Shown piece by piece: positions 45,303-54,495 of a stretch of DNA of 64,000 nucleotides. A program made the translations under genes and the position numbers. The notes under the pieces are model-generated. The model had not been told where the DNA came from and did no database searches. It was given only the letters and a program-made list of their open reading frames with translations. Numbering within the stretch: position 1 is the stretch's first letter; the number at the start of each line of letters is the position of its first letter. Source of the DNA: Fen-1362 sp964597035 (GTDB lineage: Bacteria; Planctomycetota; Phycisphaerae; Sedimentisphaerales; Anaerobacaceae); assembly GCA_964597035.1 (NCBI GenBank), contig CAZQWM010000001.1, positions 1 to 64,000 of the forward strand, in the 5' to 3' direction.

Positions 45303-46379
45303 TCACACCTTGGCGGCGACAGACTTGGACTTGGCCGGCAGGGTTTCGATGGCTTTAATCCTCGCTTTGGTCGTTCTGCCTGGGACAGTTGCAGCCGGCG
45401 CGCTGCCTATGGCACGCAGCTTTTCATATCTATTGGCCAGAAGAGTGTCGAGCTTTGTCCGTTTCAGGACCGCGAGTGTTTTGGTGATATACTGCTCGAC
45501 GCTGTAAACGGTATCGTGGATATTGCGGTGAGCGCCACCTAACGGCTCGGCGATGACTTCATCGATGAGTCTCAGCTTTAGCAGGTCTCTGCTGGTCAGT
45601 TTAAGCGCTTCTGCGGCGTCCGGAGCCTGCGAACCATCGCGCCACAGGATTGCCGCACAACCCTCAGGGGATATGACCGAATAGTAAGCGAACTCGAGCA
45701 TTGCCAGCCGGTCGCCCACGCCGATGCCCAGCGCACCGCCTGAGCCGCCTTCACCGATGCAGATACAGATTACGGGCACTGGCAATCGCGACATCTCAAA
45801 AAGATTCACCGCTATCGCCCGTGCCTGGCCCCGCTCTTCTGCTCCGACGCCCGGATAGGCGCCGGGCGTATCGATAAGAGTAACAACCGGGACACTGAAC
45901 TTGGCGGCGAATTTCATCTTGGCAAGGGCCTTGCGATAACCCTCCGGATTCGGACAGCCGAAATTACAGGCCACTTTTTCCTTCAGCAGCCGACCCTTGT
46001 TCTGGCCTACAATCAAAACCTTTTCCCTGCCTATCTGGCCCAGGCCGGTAACAATGGCCCTATCGTCGCCGAAGCACCTGTCACCGTGCAACTCGCGAAA
46101 ATCCTTGACCATCAGGTTTAAATAATCCGCCAAAAGCGGCCTTTTAGGGTGGCGGGCAACCTGCACCGTCTGCCAGGCGGAAAGATTGGAATAAATCCGC
46201 CCAAGTTCCGCGACCTGCTCTTTCTGAAGCTGCCGAATCTCCGCGGAATAGCCGATGCCCTTGATAGAGCTTAGTCGGCGCAGCTCATTTATCTGGCGGT
46301 CGATTTCAGCCACCTTCTGCTCAAAGTCGAGGTAGTCGCCATCACCGATTGCGTTATCATTCTTCTTCGCTGTCGCCAT
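45303..46379 (-). CDS. accA: Acetyl-CoA carboxylase carboxyltransferase, alpha subunit
   Basis: With AccD, transfers the carboxyl group from biotin to acetyl-CoA to make malonyl-CoA, the first committed step of fatty-acid synthesis. 358 residues. The motifs ELHGDRCFGDDRAIVTGL, GCPNPEGYRKALAKMK, LIDTPGAYPGVGAEERGQ and GEGGSGGALGIGVGDR are typical of AccA. The extra C-terminal tail (about 30 residues rich in Lys, Thr, Ala) is longer than usual. accD and the biotin genes are elsewhere. Confidence 0.95.
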   Translation of the reverse strand: MATAKKNDNAIGDGDYLDFEQKVAEIDRQINELRRLSSIKGIGYSAEIRQLQKEQVAELGRIYSNLSAWQTVQVARHPKRPLLADYLNLMVKDFRELHGDRCFGDDRAIVTGLGQIGREKVLIVGQNKGRLLKEKVACNFGCPNPEGYRKALAKMKFAAKFSVPVVTLIDTPGAYPGVGAEERGQARAIAVNLFEMSRLPVPVICICIGEGGSGGALGIGVGDRLAMLEFAYYSVISPEGCAAILWRDGSQAPDAAEALKLTSRDLLKLRLIDEVIAEPLGGAHRNIHDTVYSVEQYITKTLAVLKRTKLDTLLANRYEKLRAIGSAPAATVPGRTTKARIKAIETLPAKSKSVAAKV

Positions 46380-46636
46380 ATCCCAATGTTCCCGACTATG
46401 GCCGGGAACAACGCCTGCATAAAAAAATCCTGTCCCGCATATTCCGGCGACCCGGCCGAATCACAGCGAGTTCAGGTCTGTTTTTGAGTTGCCGCGCTAC
46501 CTGGCAGTTTTCAAATGAGCAGATATCCTACCACCGAAGCGCTATAAATCAAAGAAAAAAATTGACATCACGCCCGGCTTGCTATAGCTTTTAATGCTAT
46601 CTTGTATCAAATCACTCTTTTCGTAAGGTCTTTTAT

Positions 46637-47509
46637 ATGAAGGACTTAAGAAAGATAACGGTTGTCGGCCTCGGCCTGCTCGGCGGCTCAATATGTCTGG
46701 CTGTATCGCGGGCGATAAGCAGTGTCAAAACCGCGGGATTCGCCCACAGGCCAAGCACACGCGCAAAGGCGCGTCGACTCAAAATAGCCAATGAGGTTTT
46801 CGATGACGTCCGGGCAAGTGTGGTCGGTGCTGACATTGTTATACTCGCGACGCCAATCTGCACTTTCGAGCAGATATTTCGCCAAATCGCCGGCGTCCTG
46901 CCAGCCGGCTGCATTGTCACCGACGTCGGCTCAACGAAGGTCCTGTCCCATCGCTGGGCGGCCAGGCGCCTGCCTAAAAATGCCCATTATGTCGGCTCGC
47001 ATCCGATAGCCGGCTCTGAGCAAAGGGGCGTTGACTTTGCCAGAGACGACCTGTTCGACGGGGCCTTGTGCCTTCTCACAACCACAAAAGCATCCAGCCG
47101 TCGTGCCGTGACTAAGCTAAAAGATTTCTGGTCGGCACTCGGCTGTTATGTTAAAATTATGCCTCCTGCCCGCCACGACCGCATTTTTGCAGACGTAAGT
47201 CACCTGCCGCACATTACCGCTGCTGCGCTGGTCAACGCCAGTAACGCGGAGGAATTAAAGTTTGCCGGCAAGGGCTTTTTGGACAGCTCACGCATCGCAT
47301 CAGGCCCGCCGAATATCTGGGCCGACGTGCTGATGACAAACACTGCAAACAGTATTCGTGGTATAGACCGGCTCATCGCCGAGCTTGAAAAATTCAAAAA
47401 GGCGATTATTTCCGGCGAGAAAAAAAGAATTGAAAAGCTGCTGGAAGCAGCGAGGACCAAACGCAGCGCACTGGTCAAATACAGGATGAGCAGGAAGGAA
47501 CTGATTTAA
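46637..47509 (+). CDS. tyrA: Prephenate/arogenate dehydrogenase
   Basis: Oxidative decarboxylation of prephenate (or arogenate) on the way to tyrosine. 290 residues. NAD-binding VVGLGLLGGSICLAVSRA, VTDVGSTKVLSHR, the catalytic VGSHPIAGSEQRGVD and DVSHLPHITAAALVN are present. No ACT or chorismate-mutase domain is attached. The stop codon and the purL start share a base (TAATG), so translation is coupled to purL, an unusual pairing of pathways. Confidence 0.92.
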   Translation: MKDLRKITVVGLGLLGGSICLAVSRAISSVKTAGFAHRPSTRAKARRLKIANEVFDDVRASVVGADIVILATPICTFEQIFRQIAGVLPAGCIVTDVGSTKVLSHRWAARRLPKNAHYVGSHPIAGSEQRGVDFARDDLFDGALCLLTTTKASSRRAVTKLKDFWSALGCYVKIMPPARHDRIFADVSHLPHITAAALVNASNAEELKFAGKGFLDSSRIASGPPNIWADVLMTNTANSIRGIDRLIAELEKFKKAIISGEKKRIEKLLEAARTKRSALVKYRMSRKELI

Positions 47510-50421
47510 TGAAGCAGTGGCGGTTCGAGGTTTTCAACAAGCCGGGCTTCGCCGACGTGCAGGGCGCAAGTGTTCTCGCAGATATCAGGGAAATGGGATT
47601 AAGCAGCGTTGAGGCGGTGCAGTTCGCCAGGGTCTATCTAATCGAGGCGGAATTCGACAAGGACTTCTCGCAGCGTCTGGCAAAGGAACTTCTGACCGAC
47701 CCTGTATGCGAAGAGTATTACATCGGCAGAAGTGGCGCACCGGCGGGCCTTGCAAAAGCAACACTGATTGAGGTTCACCTAAAAAGCGGCGTGACCGACC
47801 CAGTAGCCGAATCAGTGACAAGCGCGATGACCGATATGGGAGTGAAGCCATCAAGCGTTCGCACTGCCCGCAAATACGTGCTGCTGGGAGACTTAAGCGA
47901 CAGGCAAATTGACACAATCGCCAAGAAAATTCTCGCCAATGACTGTATTGAGGTCTGCGTCGTCGGCAACGTTGCCGAGCCGCCAAGCGCACATACTAAG
48001 CCGTATGAGCTGAAGGTTGTGCACTGGCCCATAGGCAAGCTCGATGAAGAAGGGCTGCTTCGGCTAAGCAGGGAAAAGGACCTTTTCCTCAACGCCATCG
48101 AAACCAAGGCCATACAGGATTACTACAGCCGGCTCGACCGGGAGCCGACCGACGTTGAGCTTGAGACCATAGCACAGACCTGGAGCGAGCACTGCGTCCA
48201 CAAAACGCTCAAAAGCGAAATCGACATGGAGCTTGACGGCCGGCATATCCACTTCAATAACCTGCTCAAAGAAACCGTTTTCAAGGCCACCAAAGAGTTG
48301 AACAAGCCATGGTGCATATCCGTTTTTGCAGACAACGCAGGTGTAGTCGAATTCGACGACGAGTCTGCCGTTTGCTTCAAGGTGGAAACGCACAACCACC
48401 CTTCGGCGCTTGACCCTTACGGCGGAGCGGCAACGGGCATCGGCGGGGTAATACGAGACCCGATGGGCACCGGCCTGGGTGCAAGGCCCATAGCCAACAC
48501 CGATATCTTCTGCTTCGGCGACCCGAATATGAAGCTCGAAGACGTCCCCAAGGGCGTGCTGCACCCCAAGCGCATTATGAAAGGCGTCATCGCTGGAGTG
48601 CGAGACTACGGCAACAGAATGGGCATACCCACCGTCAACGGCGCAATATATTTCGACGACAGATACCTCGCCAATCCGCTGGTTTACTGCGGCAATATCG
48701 GCGTAATGGACAAGAACAAGTGCTTTAAGCACCCGCAGACGGGAAATATCATAATCGTCGTTGGCGGCAGAACAGGCAGAGACGGCATCCACGGCGCGAC
48801 GTTCTCATCTGGCGAGATGACACACGAGCACGAGCATATTTTCTCCCACGCCGTGCAAATCGGCAATGCCATCACCGAGAAGAAAATGTTAGACGTGCTC
48901 GTGCAGGCAAATGAGGCAGGATTATACGAAGCGATTACTGACTGCGGTGCGGGGGGACTGTCCAGTGCGGTCGGCGAAATGGGCAAAGACTTAGGCGCAG
49001 AAGTTAAACTCGAAAAAGTCCCCCTAAAATACGCCGGGTTAAACTACACGGAAATCTGGATAAGCGAAGCGCAGGAACGAATGGTGGTAGCCGTAAAGCC
49101 CGATAATCTCAATGCGATAATGAAAATCTTCGCCGATGAGAACGTCGAGGCGACGGTAATCGGCAAATTCATCAGCGACAAAAAATTGAGGCTGCGATAC
49201 AACGGCACACAGGTAGGCGAACTCGATATGGACTTCCTGCACGAAGGCGTGCCGAAGTACTCCCGCAAAGCGGTGTGGCGGAAACCCTCGACTGCCGAGC
49301 CGGCACTGCCCGAAAAGGACAACTACAACGACGAACTGCTGGCGATACTGTCCAGCTACAACGTCGCGAGCAAGGAATGGGTGATTCGCCAATACGACCA
49401 CGAGGTTCAGGGCGGTTCTGTTATCAAGCCGTTAACCGGCACAGCAAACGATGGCCCAGGCGACGCGGCAGTCATAAAGCCAAAGCCATATTCCGACAAG
49501 GGACTTGCGATAAGCTGCGGGATGAATCCGTGCTACGGAGACATCGACCCCTACTGGATGGCCCTTTCGGGAATAGACGAGGCAATCAGAAATCTAATAT
49601 GCGTCGGGGCAAGAGCCGACCGCATAGCGTTACTGGATAATTTCTGCTGGGGCGACTGCACAAGGCCGGAGACCCTCGGCTCGCTTGTCCGGGCGGCACA
49701 GGCCTGCTACGACGGCGCAACGGCCTTCGACGCACCGTTCGTATCCGGCAAGGATTCGCTCAACAACGAATTCAGACGCGACGACGGCACGCGAATCTCC
49801 ATTCCATCGACGCTGCTGATAAGCGCTATGTCAATAGTCGACGACGTAAACAAGTGCGTTACGATGGACGCCAAAAAGCCGGGAAATCTCCTGTTTATCG
49901 TCGGCGAAACGAAAAATGAACTTGGCGGCTCGCATTATTCGTCGCTCGTCACTCGTCGCTCGTCACTCGAAAAAGATGCGTCACAAGTCACCGGGCAGGT
50001 GCCAACAGTTGATTTGAAGCTGGCGCCAAAGATGGCTCGCAAAGTAGCCGAAGCGATAGCCAAAGGATTGGTTGTCAGTTGTCACGACTGCTCGGAAGGC
50101 GGGCTGGCTGTGGCGCTGGCTGAAATGGCGTTTGCCGGAGGGATGGGAATCGAAGCCGACCTAAGGGGGCTGCCCAAAAGTCGTGACTGTTCGCGAACTG
50201 ATGCACAGCTTTTCAGCGAGTCGAACTCGCGATATATAGTAGAGGTCGAGCCGGAAAAATATGACGCATTCGCTAAACTGATGCTGAATGTGCCCTTCGG
50301 CCAGATTGGCCACACAACAGACAGCCAGACGCTGGTAATTAAGGACGCAAACACAAAGACGGTCATCAATGCGGAAATCGGCCAGCTCAAAAAAGCGTGG
50401 CAGGCAACATTCGACTGGTAA
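47509..50421 (+). CDS. purL: PurL, FGAM synthetase with fused PurS-like domains
   Basis: Makes formylglycinamidine ribonucleotide in purine synthesis. 970 residues. The first 160 form two PurS-like repeats (WRFEVFNKPGFADVQG and ATLIEVHLKSGVTDPVAESV open them), so PurS and PurL are fused. The ATP-grasp-like synthetase follows with WSEHCVHKTLKSEID, FKVETHNHPSALDPYGGAAT, IGGVIRDPMGTGLGARPI and the C-terminal DCSEGGLAVALAEMAFAGG. About residue 810 an insert of some 20 residues after GGSHY is encoded by two tandem 14-base units (49940-49967). A glutamine amidotransferase PurQ must be separate. Translation is coupled to tyrA. Confidence 0.93.
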   Translation: MKQWRFEVFNKPGFADVQGASVLADIREMGLSSVEAVQFARVYLIEAEFDKDFSQRLAKELLTDPVCEEYYIGRSGAPAGLAKATLIEVHLKSGVTDPVAESVTSAMTDMGVKPSSVRTARKYVLLGDLSDRQIDTIAKKILANDCIEVCVVGNVAEPPSAHTKPYELKVVHWPIGKLDEEGLLRLSREKDLFLNAIETKAIQDYYSRLDREPTDVELETIAQTWSEHCVHKTLKSEIDMELDGRHIHFNNLLKETVFKATKELNKPWCISVFADNAGVVEFDDESAVCFKVETHNHPSALDPYGGAATGIGGVIRDPMGTGLGARPIANTDIFCFGDPNMKLEDVPKGVLHPKRIMKGVIAGVRDYGNRMGIPTVNGAIYFDDRYLANPLVYCGNIGVMDKNKCFKHPQTGNIIIVVGGRTGRDGIHGATFSSGEMTHEHEHIFSHAVQIGNAITEKKMLDVLVQANEAGLYEAITDCGAGGLSSAVGEMGKDLGAEVKLEKVPLKYAGLNYTEIWISEAQERMVVAVKPDNLNAIMKIFADENVEATVIGKFISDKKLRLRYNGTQVGELDMDFLHEGVPKYSRKAVWRKPSTAEPALPEKDNYNDELLAILSSYNVASKEWVIRQYDHEVQGGSVIKPLTGTANDGPGDAAVIKPKPYSDKGLAISCGMNPCYGDIDPYWMALSGIDEAIRNLICVGARADRIALLDNFCWGDCTRPETLGSLVRAAQACYDGATAFDAPFVSGKDSLNNEFRRDDGTRISIPSTLLISAMSIVDDVNKCVTMDAKKPGNLLFIVGETKNELGGSHYSSLVTRRSSLEKDASQVTGQVPTVDLKLAPKMARKVAEAIAKGLVVSCHDCSEGGLAVALAEMAFAGGMGIEADLRGLPKSRDCSRTDAQLFSESNSRYIVEVEPEKYDAFAKLMLNVPFGQIGHTTDSQTLVIKDANTKTVINAEIGQLKKAWQATFDW
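49940..49967 (+). repeat. Two tandem copies of CGTCGCTCGTCACT inside purL
   Basis: CGTCGCTCGTCACT is repeated at 49940-49953 and 49954-49967, and the reading frame stays open (SSLVTRRSSLE). Such stretches are usually intergenic; here the element sits in frame at a surface-loop position. Confidence 0.8.
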
Positions 50422-50899
50422 CGGGGGCTCAAATACTCACTCACGGGGGCTATTTTAACCGCAGTTAATAGTGAACAAAGCGGCCTTTTGAGCAGTATAC
50501 ATAACCGCTTATTTTAATTCTTAGAATAGCCGGCAAGTCCATGCTGCTGTGCAAACGCTCGATGTGTTGGGTCGCAGCAGAAGTTGGTGTCAAGGAGGTC
50601 GCCACGCGACCCCGAAATGTGGGGGCGGGGTGAGCACACGCATAACCCATTTCACAATAAGAGTTTAGGGTATTTCTGTGGGTTTCGCCAATATGCGAAT
50701 CCTAGCGTTATGGGACAAGCCCAAGTCCGATATACGGCCGGTTATTTAGCAATGAGAAGTTAAGCGGTCCTCGTATGAAGCCGATAAATTCAATCGAGCC
50801 CCGTCATACAGGGGAGGCAAAAAACCGGATTTTGCGCAGGGTGGCTACGTCAACGATTAACCCGCCGCCTGTAGAGGCGGGTCTTATGATTGTAAAACT
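50422..50899. other. Intergenic region with structured leader before the export operon
   Basis: 478 bases without a recognised gene. Its last 120 bases contain several short stems: CCCC/GGGG around 50805-50817, GCAAAA/TTTTGC around 50818-50836, and a perfect 7-base stem at 50860-50882. It does not match a riboswitch class I know. A five-codon frame (ATG 50886) ends with a TGA that overlaps the ATG of the next gene. Confidence 0.5.
50860..50882 (+). terminator. GC-rich hairpin just upstream of the wza-like gene
   Basis: ACCCGCC (50860-50866) pairs with GGCGGGT (50876-50882) around a 9-base loop. It is followed by only two T, and lies 17 bases before the start codon, so it may act as an attenuator or translational control element rather than an ordinary terminator. 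Confidence 0.4.
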
Positions 50900-52537
50900 A
50901 TGAACAGAGCAAATATAGCATCGGTTCTAATCATCCTTGTTGCAATAAGTTTAGGCGCAACCGGCTGCGGCGATAAGTTCTGGGACCCCACTCAGGTAGG
51001 CAGATTCAGACCCGTGCCTGCTGTCAATGTGATACTGGATTCCCTGGGAGTTGCAGAAGAAACACCGGCGGCCTGGGAAACAGGAGAAGAACCAAGACCT
51101 GCTGACGTCGTCGCTTACGAGACCGACTATGTATTTGGCCCGGGGGACTTCGTCCAGATAAGCATCTTTGAGCTGTTCGCTGAAGGATCAATGTTCTCAA
51201 ATCAGTTTGTAATCACCGAGACAGGCAAGATTTCAATTCCTGACGTCGGGGTCGTTGAAGTTGCAGGCCTGACTGAGACACAACTTGAGGAGGAAATCAA
51301 ACAGATACTCTCACCAAATATTTTGAAAGAGCCGACGGTCAACGTAATGCTGATGCAGTCGCAAAGCCGGGTGTTTTCAATACTGGGCAGCGGCATTCCG
51401 AGACCTGGGCGATACGGGATACCACGATATGACTATAGGCTGTCAGATGCGCTAGCGACCGCAGGCGGCATAGGCCAATTCAATGTCAGCTACGTATATA
51501 TATCCCGGCCAATCACCGGCGAAGAAGCTCTAACTGAATCTCAAGTCAGCGAACCCGGTCCAGTCGAGGCACCGACAACTGAGCAGACGTGGCCTTCACC
51601 GGTTGCTGAGCCGAAAGATGAGCTGCTCGAAGTTATCGCGCCTATGGCCGGCGAACTTGTTGTCGCCTCGGCTGAAATGGCTACCGATGACGAGCTTGCC
51701 GAAGCCGCGCTGCCGGAGCGCTTGTGGCCTGCAGATTTCAACACCTGGGGCGCTAAACAAAGCAACCAAACCACGATAGACCCACAGAAAATCTTCGCGG
51801 CAGAAAAAAACACCGGCACGACTTTTGGAACGGAACCTGCCCAAGTCGAGACACACTCAACGGGGGGCAAAGGGAGAATTGAATGGATCTTTCAGGATGG
51901 CAGATGGATACCGGTTCAAGTAGGTCAGGCAGCGCCGGAGCAGGTTGAAAAACCGGCCAAGCCCCAGCTCGCACCGCCGACCGAGCCAACCGCCCGCGAA
52001 GAACCGACAGCAGTTGGCTGGGACCAAATAGGTCCCGGAGGAGTGCAGCGACACGTAATAAGGATACCTGCGGACAAGCTATTAAGCGGCGACCCTCGTT
52101 ACAATATCGTGATTAGGTCCGGCGACAATATCCACGTCCCGGTTGATATTGTTGGTGAATTCTGTATTATGGGCAACGTCAACCGCCAGGGATTTATCAA
52201 CGTAACGGGCCGGCCTATGACATTGAAAATGGCGATAGCGGCAGCGGGCGGCCTCGGCCCTCTGGCCTGGCCAAAGCGATGTGAGGTCGTCAGACGAATA
52301 GGTAAAAATCGCGAAGAAATGGTAATGGTGGATCTCGATAAGATTGCAATGGGCGAACAGCCTGACTTCTTTATCAAGCCAAATGACCTGGTTAACGTCG
52401 GGACTCACCCGACGGCCAGATGGCGTGCGGTCCTGCGGAATGCATTCAGGTCAAGTTACGGCTTTGGGTTCATTTACGACAGAAACTTCGCCGACCGTGA
52501 CTACGGCACAAGACGACCGATACCGAACTGGTTCTGA
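50900..52537 (+). CDS. Wza/GumB-like polysaccharide export lipoprotein
   Basis: 545 residues. Signal peptide with lipobox SLGATGC (Cys23). The N-terminal export domain reads YVFGPGDFVQISIFELFAEG, ISIPDVGVVEVAGLTETQLE; SLBB-type segments follow (SILGSGIPRPGRYGI and, at the C-terminus, FCIMGNVNRQGFINVTG with LKMAIAAAGGLG). Between them lies a long low-complexity Pro/Glu/Ala linker (about residues 215-375). Wza proteins form the outer-membrane exit channel for polysaccharide. No good ribosome site is seen at ATG 50900. Confidence 0.87.
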   Translation: MNRANIASVLIILVAISLGATGCGDKFWDPTQVGRFRPVPAVNVILDSLGVAEETPAAWETGEEPRPADVVAYETDYVFGPGDFVQISIFELFAEGSMFSNQFVITETGKISIPDVGVVEVAGLTETQLEEEIKQILSPNILKEPTVNVMLMQSQSRVFSILGSGIPRPGRYGIPRYDYRLSDALATAGGIGQFNVSYVYISRPITGEEALTESQVSEPGPVEAPTTEQTWPSPVAEPKDELLEVIAPMAGELVVASAEMATDDELAEAALPERLWPADFNTWGAKQSNQTTIDPQKIFAAEKNTGTTFGTEPAQVETHSTGGKGRIEWIFQDGRWIPVQVGQAAPEQVEKPAKPQLAPPTEPTAREEPTAVGWDQIGPGGVQRHVIRIPADKLLSGDPRYNIVIRSGDNIHVPVDIVGEFCIMGNVNRQGFINVTGRPMTLKMAIAAAGGLGPLAWPKRCEVVRRIGKNREEMVMVDLDKIAMGEQPDFFIKPNDLVNVGTHPTARWRAVLRNAFRSSYGFGFIYDRNFADRDYGTRRPIPNWF

Positions 52538-52582
52538 TCGAGTCACAAGTTAGCCGCGGCGGCGGGCAAAGCTTCAACACTT

Positions 52583-53617
52583 ATGGCGGATAACATTACA
52601 TCCACGACACAGACGACAATTGCAAAGGCACCTCTACAGCAATGGACTCAACTCGGAATCCACAGCTATGTCCGCATAGCTGCTATAGGAGCGCTGCTCT
52701 ACTGTTTGTTTCATAAAGAGGTCTGGGGCATCGTTCACCAATGGCTGACCAACAGCAGTTGGTCGCACGGTATTCTGATTCCTCTTTTCAGCTTATATTT
52801 TCTGAATCAATCCAAAAACGAGATTCTCAATACTCGGACCAAGCCAAGCTATGCGGGACTGTTCCTGCTTGTATGCACGGTGCTTTTCTACGTTTTCAAT
52901 ATAGTCAGCCCGGCGGGGTACGGATACTTCAGGCAGATATCAGCGATTGCTGCGCTCGGGTCGGTCGTGCTTTTCTTAGGTGGCTGGGGCATACTCAAGC
53001 ACACGTGGCTGCCCATCGCATACCTGCTCTTTGCCGTTCCGCTGCCAGAGAGATATTACGTGAGCATCACTATACCTATGCGTCAGTGGGCGGCGACGGT
53101 GGCGTCCGCAATGCTTAACCTGGTTCCAAAACTCGACGCAACAGTCAGCGGAGTCATCATAGACATAATATACAAGGGCCAACATCTTGAACCTCCTTTA
53201 GACGTGGCTGAGGCATGTAGTGGCATGCGACTTCTTATGGCCTTTCTGGCACTGGGCGTGGCAATGGCATATCTGCACTACCGGCCGATGTGGCAGCGAC
53301 TCATTCTCCTGGCCAGCACAATACCCATAGCAATAATCTGTAATATTGTCAGAGTAACTATAACAGGCTTCATTTATGTGTTGCTCGACCCGGAGTATGC
53401 CCAGGGGATTTACCATGACCTCCTTGGGATGGCGATGCTGCCGCTTGCCTTCGGTCTTTACGGTGCCTTGGCGTGGTTTACATCGAATTTACTGGTCGAC
53501 GAAAGCACAAAGGCCGAAGTCCCCGATATCGTGGTCCGGTCGGGATATGGCGAAGCAGCAAATTTGAGCAATCGCAGAAAAGATACAGCAGACGGCCGGA
53601 AAGGAACCGACTCGTAA
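52583..53617 (+). CDS. Exosortase (EpsH/Xrt family)
   Basis: Inner-membrane transpeptidase that recognises C-terminal sorting signals (PEP-CTERM type). 344 residues with about eight hydrophobic segments. The catalytic Cys (VAEACSGMRLL, Cys212), Arg (CNIVRV, Arg257) and His (GIYHDLLGMAMLPLAF, His278) are all in the expected places. SWSHGILIPLFSLYFL near the N-terminus is also conserved. The stop overlaps the next start (TAATG), so it is coupled to EpsI. No substrate with a PEP-CTERM-like tail is recognised in the window. Confidence 0.92.
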   Translation: MADNITSTTQTTIAKAPLQQWTQLGIHSYVRIAAIGALLYCLFHKEVWGIVHQWLTNSSWSHGILIPLFSLYFLNQSKNEILNTRTKPSYAGLFLLVCTVLFYVFNIVSPAGYGYFRQISAIAALGSVVLFLGGWGILKHTWLPIAYLLFAVPLPERYYVSITIPMRQWAATVASAMLNLVPKLDATVSGVIIDIIYKGQHLEPPLDVAEACSGMRLLMAFLALGVAMAYLHYRPMWQRLILLASTIPIAIICNIVRVTITGFIYVLLDPEYAQGIYHDLLGMAMLPLAFGLYGALAWFTSNLLVDESTKAEVPDIVVRSGYGEAANLSNRRKDTADGRKGTDS

Positions 53618-54393
53618 TGCCAACTGGTACGCAGATACGCAAAACGATTAAGGCCAATTACCTTCAGCCGGCCTTTTTAATATGCGCCGCGGTGCTGGCA
53701 ATCTCAGCCAGCAGTATTTCGATGGTGGTTAAGCTTTCAGGAATATACCTGACCAAAGAGCCGCTGCCGCTGAAAAAAAACCTTGACCAGATGAATCTAT
53801 CCAGGCTGAGCCCATATAAACTCATGGCAAGCGGAAAAATCGACAACCAGGATGTGCTGGAAACTCTGGGAACGGAAGACTACACCGACTGGACGCTCGA
53901 GGACACAAGCGCCCCGGCAGAAAGTAACGCTCGGCTCTGCTCGCTGTTTATAACCTATTATGCTGTTCCGGACAAAGTCCCACACGTACCCGATGAGTGC
54001 TACATCGGAGGCGGCTTTCAGCGAATAAACTCTGAGACGGTTACGCTTAAAATCAACAGAGATGGTGAGGAGCGTTCAATCAGTGCCCGCTATATAGTAT
54101 TCGCGGCGACACAGCCGGACATCCTGGTAGGTGAAGTATCTTTTCCAGTGTTATACCTCTTCAGTGTAAACGGCGAATACGCAGGGGGCAGAGAAGACAC
54201 CCGGATGATTCTTAACAAGAACCTGTTCGCCAAGTTTTCCTACTTCTCGAAAGTCGAGTGGAAATTTTACAATACGAGGTTTGGACGAATTATTTACCCT
54301 GACAAACAAGAGGCGTTAGAGGCGAGCGAAAAACTGCTGGCAGTTATTTTGCCCGTCCTCGAAAAGGACCACTGGCCCAGCGGGCTGTGGTAA
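53617..54393 (+). CDS. EpsI-like exosortase-associated protein
   Basis: 258 residues starting in the TAATG that ends the exosortase gene. One hydrophobic segment near the N-terminus (FLICAAVLAISASSISMVV) anchors it; the rest resembles EpsI: FITYYAVPDKVPHVPDECYI, with paired Cys/His-like residues, and VLYLFSVNGEYAGG. EpsI domains often occur fused to or beside exosortases and are needed for polysaccharide production in some systems; the biochemical role is unclear. Confidence 0.85.
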   Translation: MPTGTQIRKTIKANYLQPAFLICAAVLAISASSISMVVKLSGIYLTKEPLPLKKNLDQMNLSRLSPYKLMASGKIDNQDVLETLGTEDYTDWTLEDTSAPAESNARLCSLFITYYAVPDKVPHVPDECYIGGGFQRINSETVTLKINRDGEERSISARYIVFAATQPDILVGEVSFPVLYLFSVNGEYAGGREDTRMILNKNLFAKFSYFSKVEWKFYNTRFGRIIYPDKQEALEASEKLLAVILPVLEKDHWPSGLW

Positions 54394-54495
54394 GCCCCTG
54401 TATCTTCTTACCGAAGACAAGAGCAGGGACATTATTGGGCAACTTTGGCAGCATAGGCCTCTTGAACCTGAATAACAGAAAAGGAGCGAAAGGTA

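Noticed and set aside
46562..46588. Sigma-70-like promoter before tyrA (TTGACA, TATAGC)
   Set aside because: The spacer is only about 15 bases and the -10 match is poor.
50760..50885. c-di-GMP-type riboswitch before the Wza-like gene
   Set aside because: The short match to GCAGGGTGGC-like bases is not backed by the class's conserved receptor or second stem.
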